A stretch of 64,000 nt of DNA from Plutella xylostella (taxonomy: Eukaryota; Arthropoda; Insecta; Lepidoptera; Plutellidae). Both the position numbers and the translations under genes were made by a program. Position 1 is the stretch's first letter. Each line of letters opens with the position of its first letter. This document shows, in pieces, positions 55,060-64,000 of this stretch. Where the stretch lies: positions 4,233,501-4,297,500 of the forward strand of contig NC_064011.1 in NCBI RefSeq assembly GCF_932276165.1, written 5' to 3'. Below the pieces are notes generated by a model. That model was not told the DNA's origin, searched no databases, and saw nothing but the letters and a program-made list of their open reading frames with translations.

Positions 55060-55451
55060 AAATTGTGGGCCGCGGCGGGGTGGGCGGCGGGGCGCGGGGA
55101 GGGGACCGCTCCGTCAGTATGCGCGCAGCCGCGACAGCGCCCACGTCGCGTAGTGAGTCCGGACCCTAACAATTCGAACAGGACTATTCCAATTTCAAAC
55201 TCGACAGTCCGCAAGGAGTTTACGGCCTAAAAACAACGAACCTCTTTGCGTCTAAAACGAGAAAAAAGTGATGCGATTTTTTGGCTGCGTTCCAAAATTT
55301 TGATTGATTGCAGTTCGTGACAAGTGATTGATATTTAGCGGGTAATTAGCGGGTTTTCAGTGCAATTTCTTAGTTGATGAAGTAAAATTGAAGTTTTTAA
55401 TGCTGTGCTGCGGTTTTTAGTTGTTGTGGACTTGGATTTTTTGGTTTTACG
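55060..55451 (+). promoter_or_regulatory. Candidate GC-rich promoter and non-coding first exon
   Basis: A block rich in GGGCGGCGGGGCGC-type words (55066-55150), contrasting with AT-rich flanks, precedes ~300 nt with no long ORF and a consensus donor TTTTACG|GTGAGTACC at 55451. An initiator-like CGTCAGTATG is at ~55113. This is the usual look of a 5' UTR exon upstream of a long first intron. The coding exons would lie to the right, beyond the window or unrecognised. Inference from composition and splice signal only. Confidence 0.45.
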
Positions 55452-56502
55452 GTGAGTACCGACCTGTTTTTTTTAATAAAAATTAACTTTGAACGCATAC
55501 CTAACCTACTGTAAGTTACCTAGACCAGGCTATTTTTACCTAAGTAAATGATAATAAGACGTAGTGTAGGGTATTTCCTTTCCCTTCATACTGAAGGTGA
55601 ACCACCATCAACCTGGGTGAGGTCGATGACCTGTAAACAAAAGAGCTCATTGATATAAAAAATATACATTTTATAAAACTACCCGCGGGCCTAATATTGC
55701 GACGGACAATGATAAACCTAAGTTTTAACCTAAAATCTATAGATTTTTAATATGTCACTGGAAGATAATCGAAAACTTAATAAAATAGTAAAATTACAGT
55801 AAGTAAATGAATTATTGTTTAAATGTATTATGTTCAATATTGAGCTTCTAAGCTCAGAATAAAGTTAATTTTAACTTTTAAAATGTACCTATTTAGGCCT
55901 ACAGAGATACCTAGCACTCAGCGGACTTTTAAGCTTATTTAGTACTACCTAAGTAGGACAAAGCTTAGAAGTTTGTAGGTAAATTACCTACCTATTGTTG
56001 TTAATGACTAATTTAATTTCATATAAATGTTTGATATAAAATTGTAGGTGTCTATGGTAAGGTACCTATTTATATTTGCTACTGTGGTGTGTTGTAAGTA
56101 TACAAAATAGGTACCTAGATACGTACAGTAACTACGATAAATTTAATCGCAATAAATGTAAATGTATAAAACACGGTAAATTTTTGAGTATTTAACAGTA
56201 AGTACCTACCTATTAGACTAGTATATTAGTTATGTAGGTATTTTATTTCGGTTTTTAAAGGGAAATTGGGTACACCCTATCCCTTATTATGTGTGGATCA
56301 AAATTTGTACTTACCTAATTTTACCAAGTACCTAAGTATTTTTTTTGTACATTAATTACATAATTACCTAATTATTTTTGGTTCCCAACACAAATAAAAT
56401 ATGAGTTATACTTCTTTACCTACCTTTTCGGCTCTAATAACTATACCTACATAGATACTTAATTGATTACTTAAATAAGTTTACAAGAACTTATTTATTT
56501 AC
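55452..56502. other. No gene seen
   Basis: AT-rich, with many TACCTA-like words. If the first-exon call at 55.45 kb is right, this is the start of its intron. Confidence 0.4.
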
Positions 56503-56643
56503 GGCTTGTTTCACAATATCTAGTATCTGGATAATGAGATAAAAAGAAAAGACATGCTCTCACTGACTAAAACGCAATTACAGAGAGTGCCAGCATGTCT
56601 TCTATCACTCAGGTAGCCATTATCCAGACATTGTGAACCTGGA
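56503..56643. mobile_element. Hairpin MITE, copy 2 (degraded)
   Basis: CGGCTTGTTTCACAATATCT…GACATGCTCTCACTG and the inverse CAGAGAGTGCCAGCATGTCT…GGTAGCCATTATCCAGACAT. Same layout and words as 50484-50624, but the arms have diverged. Confidence 0.8.
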
Positions 56644-57484
56644 CCTGATTATTTTAATATCATAAGGTAACATCTAGGTCATTCGATAGGTCTATCTATT
56701 AAAAACATGTATAAGATATACTTCTTGTCACAGTCAACAGTGTATAGTCGTCTGTATCGATCTTATCATAAACATTACTTAATGTTTATGTAAGCAATGA
56801 AAAAGTTTAACTTTGCTGCTTAGAAGTAATTTGGTGCTATGTCACTGGAACTTTTTCATTGGAGTGTATTATAGTATGTACTTAAGTAGGTATATGTACT
56901 TATTTAAAATTATGTCATAAATATCCATCACAAAATGGTCTAGCATCATGCATTTATACTAAAACACCACCAACATAACTCGACCTGCCTGAAAACGCCT
57001 AGTTCTTTGCAATCGTTCCGTCAAAATGCCAACCGGGAGACCAACACTGAATGGCCAATGCACCCTTGTAGAAAACCTAATTTGTAGGGGTTGCAACCTC
57101 CATTGTGAGTGTTGCCATATCCGAAAATAGATTATTATTGAATGAGCCCACACGGTTAGATGTGAAATTAATTCTTTTATGTTTCGGACGTGAAAAATAA
57201 AGATTTTTTTCACGCGTGTGTAATTTTTTTATTGTTATTTGTTACATGCAATGTGTGTCGTTGTAAATAGAGGGTGCGATGAAGTTTATTTATTTATTTA
57301 CGACACATAGTGTGTTATAGGTATTAGGTATAAAGTATTATCTTTTACCTGCGCCTATATACACTATTTATTTTAATGTCTAAGTGTACAGTATGGCCGA
57401 TTCTGAACCAATTTTAAATCAGTGTTAACTTCTTCGTCTTTAAAATAATTATTTGGAAAATGATAGTAGCACAGCTAATCTTAA

Positions 57485-57662
57485 AAAGTATTCCTTTCGC
57501 CTTCTACAACATTGGAGTACATTTAACAGAGCATAAGGATATTGCCAACAAAACACGGTAATATTTTGTCCAAATTTTAAATTAAATTAAATGTTTTGAA
57601 AAAATTTGGGTCGTTTGGTTGGTATTTTGTGAGTGGAACTATTTCGTTGCCCGTGAGTGTAT
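57485..57662. mobile_element. MITE (GGGCAATGAAAA family), partial
   Basis: Shares the interior (CGCCTTCTACAACATTGGAG, TTAACAGAGCATAAGGATAT) and the right end (AGTGGAACTATTTCGTTGCC…GAGTGTA) with 40898-41138; the left end is missing. Confidence 0.65.
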
Positions 57663-58724
57663 TAGCTTAAATTACTCATAACTTTTTTGTATTACGTAGA
57701 ATTACTAGACATCCTGTAGGTATAGAAGATTCCAATTTGATGGAAATGGCTTCTGTTTAACGCTAAAACATGCGTTATTGCCGTATCAATTCAATTCTGA
57801 CCAAAATTTCGATTACTATTCATAGGATTCTCTGTTAAATAAATTTTATTTTGAACCCATTACCATATTCGATACAATTTATTGAGCCATAATATCGGTC
57901 TGACGAAAACGTTGACAGACATACTGACAAATAACTTCTAAGCATACCTAAAGTATACTTATATCTACTATACATACCTACTACTGTTTGAATAGAATTC
58001 TTTCTGTATTTTATACATATAAAATAGCTATAAGTTTATGTTTAACAGTTACATTTCAATATGTTATTTATGTACTGATATATAGGCCGCATTTTTGTAC
58101 TGATTTTATTTTTACTTACATTTAAATTTTGTCCTTTTTTGTTTTGGGTCCAAATATTTTTTACATATTATATTAAAAAAAACTGTACTTAACTAAACTC
58201 CGTATTATAAACACAGTAAGTTTCAGACATATCATTTTAAATTGCCCGCATAAAAACCGGCAAAGGAAACCAAACCACAGAAGAGGCTGCTAGACTTTTT
58301 TTCAAAAAACCATTATTTTCTCGAGACAGGGGTGTTCAACATCCGGGCCCCTACTGCAGGGGGCGGGCAGGGGCGGCGAGGGGCGGACCACGCCTCCCAG
58401 AGGGTACTTCGAAAATGTGAATTTATGACCCCGAGGCTACATAGCAATCTGTGCCAATTTTGAAGTTATTTTTGAAGAAAGAATAGGTACAATCGTCGCT
58501 TCGTATCACGGTTTGTTAAAGCGATGACGTTTACAATAAACTTCAATGAAATTTGTTTATTTTTTGTTATTTTATGGATAAATTATACAGCTAAAATTTT
58601 ACAGTTTTACACTAAAAATAAACAGTTGAAAGATAATTACCAGTTTTCACTACTTAATTGATAAATAATTAAGTTGTATGAATTTGATAGTTTAACAGCG
58701 GCAGCGCTCTGACAATTGCAAAAT

Positions 58725-58957
58725 ACACACGCGAGCAATAAAATAGTTCCACTTACAAAATTCCGACTGCCGAATGGCCCAATTTTAAAAAACATTCAAT
58801 AAATAATTTGATCACAATATATTAACGTTTTTACTTTGTTCTGTCATGCGCTGTTAAATGTACTTATTAATATTGCAGACGGCGTCATTAAGCTAGCCTT
58901 ATCCGTTTAGGAGTAATTTGGTGCTATTGTAACTGGAACTTTTTCCTTGCTCTCGAG
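58725..58957. mobile_element. MITE (GGGCAATGAAAA family), copy 2
   Basis: Left end TACACACGCGAGCAATAAAAT…TTCCACTT and right end AACTGGAACTTTTTCCTTGC…CTCGAGTA. The interior TGCTGTTAAATGTAC and GACGGCGTCATTAAGCTAGC corresponds to the 40.9 kb copy in inverse. Confidence 0.68.
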
Positions 58958-58988
58958 TATTAGCTCTAGATCTAAACTTTATTTAACA

Positions 58989-59191
58989 ACTAGCTGTTCC
59001 CGCGAGCTTCGCTTCGCCTTAAAAAGTTTTCCCGTGGGAATTCCGGGATAAAAAGTAGCCTATGTTCTTTCTCAGGGTCTAGACCCTATGTGTACCAAAT
59101 TTCATTCAAATCCATTCAGTAGTTTTGGCGTGAAAGCGTAACAGACAGACAGACAGACACAGTTACTTTCGCATTTATAATATTAGTTAGG
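58989..59191 (+). repeat. Widespread insect interspersed repeat, copy 3
   Basis: ACTAGCTGTTCCCGCGAGCT…ATTTATAATATTAGTTAGG, same orientation as 34868-35068. Confidence 0.75.
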
Positions 59192-59345
59192 ACTATAGCC
59201 GGGAGAAGCCGGGGATCGAACCTGGGCCTTCACATAAATCACAATGTCCATAGGTAAGATTAATAACCTCTATCGTAGTTTCGGGCCACTTGCAGAGGGG
59301 AAACGGTAGCCTATACCTACCGTCGCTTGTATTATACCTACAGGG

Positions 59346-59463
59346 TGTACCGCGCCTCATCACATCATCACGACCCATCACGTCCCCACTGCTGGGGCAC
59401 GGGTCTCCTTCCAATGAAGGAAGGGTTTAGGCCTAGTCCACCACGCTGGCCTAGTGCGGGTTG
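59346..59463 (-). repeat. Interspersed repeat (GGCCTAGTCCACCACG family), copy 3
   Basis: GTCCCCACTGCTGGGGCACG…CTTCCAATGAAGGAAGG…GGCCTAGTCCACCACGCTGG. Confidence 0.7.
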
Positions 59464-59469
59464 ATGGAC

Positions 59470-59755
59470 CCCAACACAAGCAGCAAGCTTGTGCTGAGAG
59501 AGTTGTCGGGTAAGTGGGCAACGGCGACTGTCAGATGTTTTCAAGCTGCCCGAAGGCCTCTGACTAAGCTTAACGACTGCTGCCGAAGCTGCAACCGGGA
59601 CCCACGGCTTAACGTGCCGTCCGAAGCACGGAAGCGTCCAGAAAAGCACCACTTGAAATTGGTCACCCATCCAATGGCTGACCGTGTCAGTTGTTGCTTA
59701 ACCTCAGCAATCAGTTACGATCACTGAGGCCCGCTCGACTACGGACGCTTCTTGT
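59470..59755 (+). repeat. Interspersed repeat (CAACCGGGACCCACGGC family)
   Basis: TTTTCAAGCTGCCCGAAGGC, GCTGCAACCGGGACCCACGG, GTCCGAAGCACGGAAGCG. A shorter copy lies at 60930-61030. No coding capacity; probably a SINE. Confidence 0.6.
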
Positions 59756-59805
59756 ACCGCGCCTGAAAGGAAATATTTGCTGAAAATTGTTTTTTTCTTA
59801 AGGCG

Positions 59806-59893
59806 TATGGTCTGGTGCAAAGAAACACTACCAATCTCAAATGGCTTTGTAACTCTGAGAAGGGTCAGGTTTCTTTGTTCCAGACTGTATCCC
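59806..59893. mobile_element. Short hairpin repeat, best copy of its family
   Basis: TATGGTCTGGTGCAAAGAAA at the left and the inverse TTTCTTTGTTCCAGACTGTA at the right, 88 bp in all. Relatives lie at 7868, 9000, 9195 and 10320. Confidence 0.6.
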
Positions 59894-60110
59894 GATAAAA
59901 GGTAAATCATGCACTTTTATTCTAGTTATTAATCCCCTGATGAAAAGTGGGGTGTTTATAACGTGTCTGTCTATAAGTCTGTGGAAGAGTAGCTCCCAAA
60001 CGGCTGGATTTAGAGGTCATAGAGCTAGGTGATGTTACCCTGAGTGTTCTATGCCATATTTCATCAAAATAGACTTTGCATTTCGGAAGTTCGAAAAAAC
60101 TCGCATAGTT

Positions 60111-60268
60111 TTAGTGGCAATTTCTCCATAGTCGGTTATCTAAGCTATCTCCGACCAGGGTTGGTTAATCAATTATACGTCATCTCCATCTCTTCTTGAC
60201 AGATATGTTAAAAGTCAACCATTAATACCTGGTTATGCTCTAACCGACAATGGAGAAATTGGCACTTA
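60111..60268. mobile_element. MITE (AGTGCCAATTTCTCC ends), copy 1
   Basis: GTGGCAATTTCTCCATAGTC…GGTTATC and the inverse TAACCGACAATGGAGAAATT…GGCACT. About 155 bp, with an inner GACAGAT…TGTTAAAA segment also in the second copy. Confidence 0.78.
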
Positions 60269-60871
60269 GTGTTGAATTTCAGGACCTTTAAAACGTGGGT
60301 CAGGTTATAAAGACATATCTGTTGTATGGTCATCGAACCCGGGACCTACAGCTTGTTCAGTGCAGTTCAACCCCTGCACCGCTCTATCATCAAAAAGATT
60401 ATCATCCAAGATAATCCGCTCCTCAGACTAGCTAACGAGCCAATTATTTGTAAAAACAACCCTTATTAATGGCAACACTCCATTTAGAGCAACAAAGATT
60501 AACATCTTGATAGAGATCTAAATCAAAAGCGATCGAAATCATCCCTAGCACGTCCCAATTTTTTTTTTATTGCTCAATTAAAAAAAAACCTTTAAAAGCT
60601 AATATTGGTATTGTACGTATCGGACCAAACGAATTTTCATAAATTTATGCGTCGTCGGCAATGTCGATGATGTGGACGAACTTGTGTGAATTTCTATAGA
60701 AAGAATACTGAATGCGATGCGTCCGCTGCGTGCGATGCCGAAAGGTCACCGCCCACCGCTTACCTTAATATATAGTGTCATACTTAGATGAATTATTGGT
60801 AGCTACATAAATATTTGTTTTAATTACACCACAGTAATTGAGATAACCTACGCAAACGTTCAGTCCCTAAT

Positions 60872-60905
60872 GATGTCGATGATGATGATGATGATGATGA
60901 CGATC
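60872..60905. repeat. (GAT)n microsatellite
   Basis: GATGTCGATGATGATGATGA and onward, about ten units. Confidence 0.85.
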
Positions 60906-61030
60906 GCAAAAACACAATTATAATTGTTTTCAAGCTGACCAAAGGCTTGTAACCATCTGCCGAAAGAGCAACCGGGACCCACGGCATCCGAAGCACGGGA
61001 GCGCCCAGAAAACAACCACTTCAAAATTGG

Positions 61031-62143
61031 TTAACTTAAAAATTTGGTGCTTTCAGAATCTCTGATAACTAAAATCCAAATCTAAATAGTGCTTTTCGTA
61101 TTATAATTATCAATTTGCACAGAGCAAACAACGACGCGATAATCTGTGCAGATAATCTGTGACGCGAAATAATAGGTAGTACTATAAGTACATGTGTAGT
61201 CCCCCTTTTGTTTGTTTTGTATGTTTAATGAAATGAGGAGGAAACTCACTCACAACTCTTTATTCATCTTTTATTTCTGGTTGTCTGGAAGAGATTACTT
61301 TTAGTAGTAAGTCCACCGATTGTACTATAGGTAGCTATTGTTATTATTATTATTAAGTATGAAACACTTTTGTTTGTTTTATAAACAGTTTTTAATTTTT
61401 ATCTTTAAACACAAACATAAAGGTGGTTTGTAAAGTCGATGTAGGTTTTTATTTAAATGGGTTGTTGAAGTCATTTGCAGTCGATTGGACCCTTCATCTA
61501 CAATGCCTTATTAAAAACTTAACCATTTTGAGGATATAGTTTAAATTTAGTTTTTTTGTTTTGTCTAAAGTTGCGCTATGATTGGCTGAATAGTTGTTGA
61601 GTTAAACTTAAGTTCTTAGGTAGATTTACTCAAGTAAGTAACTGGGCCATACTTAATACTCAATTGGTTTCTTAAACCCAGTAAACATAAAACTAATCAA
61701 TATAATAATAGCTACCACTGCCACATGTGTGATATTAGGTAAAGATTGGTAGCTAATCAAAAAAATATTTATCATTATACGCTGATATGATAAGAAGTTG
61801 CGATAATTTAATTTTACATTGTTATTTTTAAATCAAATATTTATCAGTTTTAGAACACGCATTAAGTAAGTGATCTTATAGTACTTAGCTATTTTGGCCG
61901 GAAGTTGAGTATAGTACCTACGTTATTTTGGAAACATTAGGTCTTATCATTAGGTCTCATCTGCATGATACTAACTTTATAAGAACGCTTATAAATACAG
62001 GATGTCCCAAAAGTCAACGTCATGCTTTGGACGGCTGATAGACCAAGTCAGGTGTGACCAGAACATCGTAATATGATTTCATTAATATTTTAACATGTAC
62101 CTAACTTATAATGACTAATTGAAACCCCCAATATCATAGGTTA
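61031..62143. other. No gene seen
   Basis: AT-rich. Contains a solo end of the GATTCTGAAGG family (~61040) and a degraded retroelement tail (61270-61330). Confidence 0.4.
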
Positions 62144-62298
62144 AGTGCCAATTTCTCCATAGTCGGTTATCTAACCGACAGGGATTGATTTACAAATTAA
62201 ACGTCACGTCATCTCCATATAAAATTCATGACAGATGTGTCAAAACTTAACCACTACTCCCTGGTTATGCTCTAACCGACAATTAAGAAATTGGCACT
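62144..62298. mobile_element. MITE (AGTGCCAATTTCTCC ends), copy 2
   Basis: AGTGCCAATTTCTCCATAGT…CTAACCGACAG and the inverse CTAACCGACAATTAAGAAAT…TGGCACT, similar to 60111-60268. Confidence 0.8.
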
Positions 62299-62599
62299 AA
62301 AGAGAATAAACCAAATCAATTAGGGCCCATCATAATAAAAACAAAACGGCTATCAGATATCAAGGGCCATCGGCAACGCTAATCAAATGAGCCAAGAGGT
62401 CCCGCTGTTCAGCGGAGCCCTAGGGACGGGGGCGAAGCACCCCAGCCTACCTCGTACATCTCTGTTAAAACTATGCAGGTACTCGTATAGTAAGTACAGA
62501 AAGAGCCCCCCCTTATGTGAACGGAGAGTAGTTTGTAAAAATTTATATACGTTCATAAAAAAAAAAATATTTATAGACATATATAAAAGACATAATTAT

Positions 62600-62760
62600 G
62601 CACTCACGACTGTAATCCCCGAAGGGGTAGTCAGACGTAGCTCACAAGCGAGCCATCCACTTTTCGCAGCACATTTGCACTCACGTGGTGTGATAAGTAG
62701 CGAACCATATCGCAGTTTATATATTTATATGATGAATAAAACATTTGACTTTGACTTTAG
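62600..62760 (-). repeat. Interspersed repeat also seen at 38385-38515, plus LINE-like tail
   Basis: CACTCACGACTGTAATCC, CAAGCGAGCCATCCACTTTT and ATTTGCACTCACGTGGTG correspond to the inverse of the 38.4 kb sequence. It ends GATGAATAAAACATTTGACT, a tail also found near 7705-7735. Confidence 0.55.
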
Positions 62761-62821
62761 TAGTTAGTGACTGCTATGCCGAAGGTCCCGGATTTGATTC
62801 CCGGCCGCGGCTAGCTAGTTT
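62758..62821 (+). mobile_element. tRNA-derived SINE head fragment
   Basis: AGTAGTTAGTGACTGCTATG and GTCCCGGATTTGATTCCCGG: the A- and B-box region without a body. Confidence 0.6.
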
Positions 62822-62833
62822 TTTCCCGTTTAT

Positions 62834-63073
62834 AAAAAAAAAAAAAAAAACACGCACTCACGCCTTGTACTAATGTACTCCCTTGCGGGGTAGGCAGAGG
62901 TGCATTGCTGCACCCACTTTTCGCCAGAGTGTTATGTTAGTCCCAATGTAATAGGGGGCGGGCCTATTGCCATTTTTCGGGCACATCCAAGACCCGAGAA
63001 CAAATATCTGTGTTTAAACAAATATCTGCCCCAGCCGGGAATCGAACCCGGGACCATCGGCTCAGTAGTCAGG
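62834..63073 (-). mobile_element. tRNA-derived SINE, subfamily B, 5'-truncated
   Basis: Flanked by the 12 bp duplication TTTCCCGTTTAT (62822-62833, 63074-63085). The body matches 51061-51322, but the first ~29 bp of the head (GACGACCGAATGGCG…) are missing, so truncation occurred during insertion. Confidence 0.92.
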
Positions 63074-63334
63074 TTTCCCGTTTATGTGTACTTTATACTT
63101 AATAACCTGTATAATATGTACCTTATCTTATAGATAAAGATAAGGTTAAAGATATAAACTCTTTATTCGGTATCCAGCACCACACACCAAAAAATAATAA
63201 TAACATACCTACACAAAAAAAAATTAAAAGTAAAACAAACAAAAGTACATTAAGAATAATAAAAATATATATATTGTCAGTATCAATTTGTATCCTACTG
63301 AAAAATATGGGTGTTATGATTGTGATACTTCTGT

Positions 63335-63525
63335 ATGGCTGTCTGTTGAGACCGCGACTAGGTAAACGTAGTGTAGGACGCCCTCTGGCTTTATGGGGTG
63401 ACGACTTGCGAAAGGTGGTTGCTGGTAATGATTGGTTGTGCAGAGCTGTAGATCGCATCCAGTGGCGTGTGTCGGGAGAGACCTACGTCCAGCAGTGGAC
63501 TGCTGTAGGCTGAAGATGAAGAAGC
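63335..63525 (+). mobile_element. RTE-clade LINE 3' end
   Basis: Encodes RPRLGKRSVGRPLALWGDDL, then VAGNDWLCRAVDRIQWRVSG and ETYVQQWTAVG with stop. This is the complete C-terminus of an RTE ORF in a short 5'-truncated copy. Confidence 0.85.
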
Positions 63526-64000
63526 ACCTACAAGGTTATTTTGAGGTGTTTTTTAATAATATTTTCGTTGATGTAACCTGCGTATCAGTTTTATGGAAAC
63601 TTTTATTTAACTTTCATCGTCATCATTTATGTTCGTCTTCCATAGTTTTACAGCCTCAATAAACCCATTATATTAGCATCATCTCTCCTTCCATTGTATC
63701 CGAATGCAACCTCTTTTCTTTCACCCCATGCATCGCGCCAAAACACCGGTTAGGCCAGAGACAATAGTAAGTTTTTTTTTAAACAGACACGACAAAAGGC
63801 GTTCAGTAGCCAGCCAGCGGGAGGGCAAAGGCGTGGCCAAATGATGATAGTTAGCAGGGCAACACATAAACATACTGGCTGAACATCTGCCAGTTCAGGC
63901 AATAAAGAAAAAATATAACATTCGAATTTAGAAATGTGGGATAGGGGCGTCGGTGACGCTAATTTCTATGAAGATTGATGTTATCTGATTTTGCATCGGT
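63526..64000. other. No gene seen
   Basis: No recognisable exon or repeat end to the window edge. Confidence 0.4.

Noticed and set aside
55023..55214. Small open frames in the GC-rich block
   Set aside because: Low-complexity Gly/Arg translations on both strands with no homology I recognise; better explained as promoter or 5' UTR sequence.
60872..60905. GAT repeat as an Asp-rich coding tract
   Set aside because: No open frame with splice or start signals spans it; it is a simple microsatellite.

Overview
The window looks like a lepidopteran (moth or butterfly) nuclear genome. It is AT-rich, has spliced genes with GT/AG introns, and is packed with nested mobile elements of kinds typical of insects: mariner, pogo-like and hAT DNA transposons, TA- and TTA-flanked MITEs, RTE and Jockey/CR1-like LINEs, a gypsy-type LTR element and several tRNA-derived SINE families. 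No bacterial operon, CRISPR array or free-standing rRNA/tRNA gene is visible. The lepidopteran assignment rests on overall character and was not tested by a search.

Two host genes can be reconstructed exon by exon. On the plus strand, 453-8707 holds the last eleven exons (424 codons, every splice phase consistent) of a DUF229 / alkaline-phosphatase-superfamily protein whose 5' exons lie left of the window. On the minus strand, 32326-14779 holds nine exons (about 369 codons, phases consistent) of an ABHD12-type serine hydrolase, from the start codon to the catalytic His; one short terminal exon was not found. Both genes carry many partial exon-edge duplications: the edge of an exon plus its splice site and adjoining intron, repeated in tandem. 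The clearest are three in-phase copies of the DUF229 exon that carries the DHG metal site (4559-5177) and a six-unit array derived from the ABHD12 exon 7 acceptor (16310-17500).

Layout. 1-8.7 kb: DUF229 gene; intron 3 contains a mariner inserted in a mariner and a hAT remnant inside the inner mariner. 8.7-14.7 kb: 3' flank, a LINE fragment split by a 1.7 kb TA-flanked element with clustered subterminal motifs, and MITEs. 14.8-32.3 kb: ABHD12; intron 3 holds a 6.4 kb composite in which a pogo-like transposon was invaded by a SINE, a LINE and a miniature LTR (TRIM-like) element, followed by an RTE fragment split by a GC-rich MITE. 32.3-41.5 kb: repeats, a transposon with a transposase remnant, a hAT-like MITE and a candidate promoter. 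41.5-46.5 kb: an intact gypsy-type element with matching LTRs inside a tRNA-derived SINE. 46.5-64 kb: LINE fragments, a tandem 443 bp repeat, two copies of a long hairpin MITE, SINEs with clear target-site duplications, and a GC-rich candidate promoter and non-coding first exon near 55.1-55.45 kb.

The two host genes share no obvious pathway. Most of the remaining sequence is mobile-element history, and the nesting gives a relative order of insertion.
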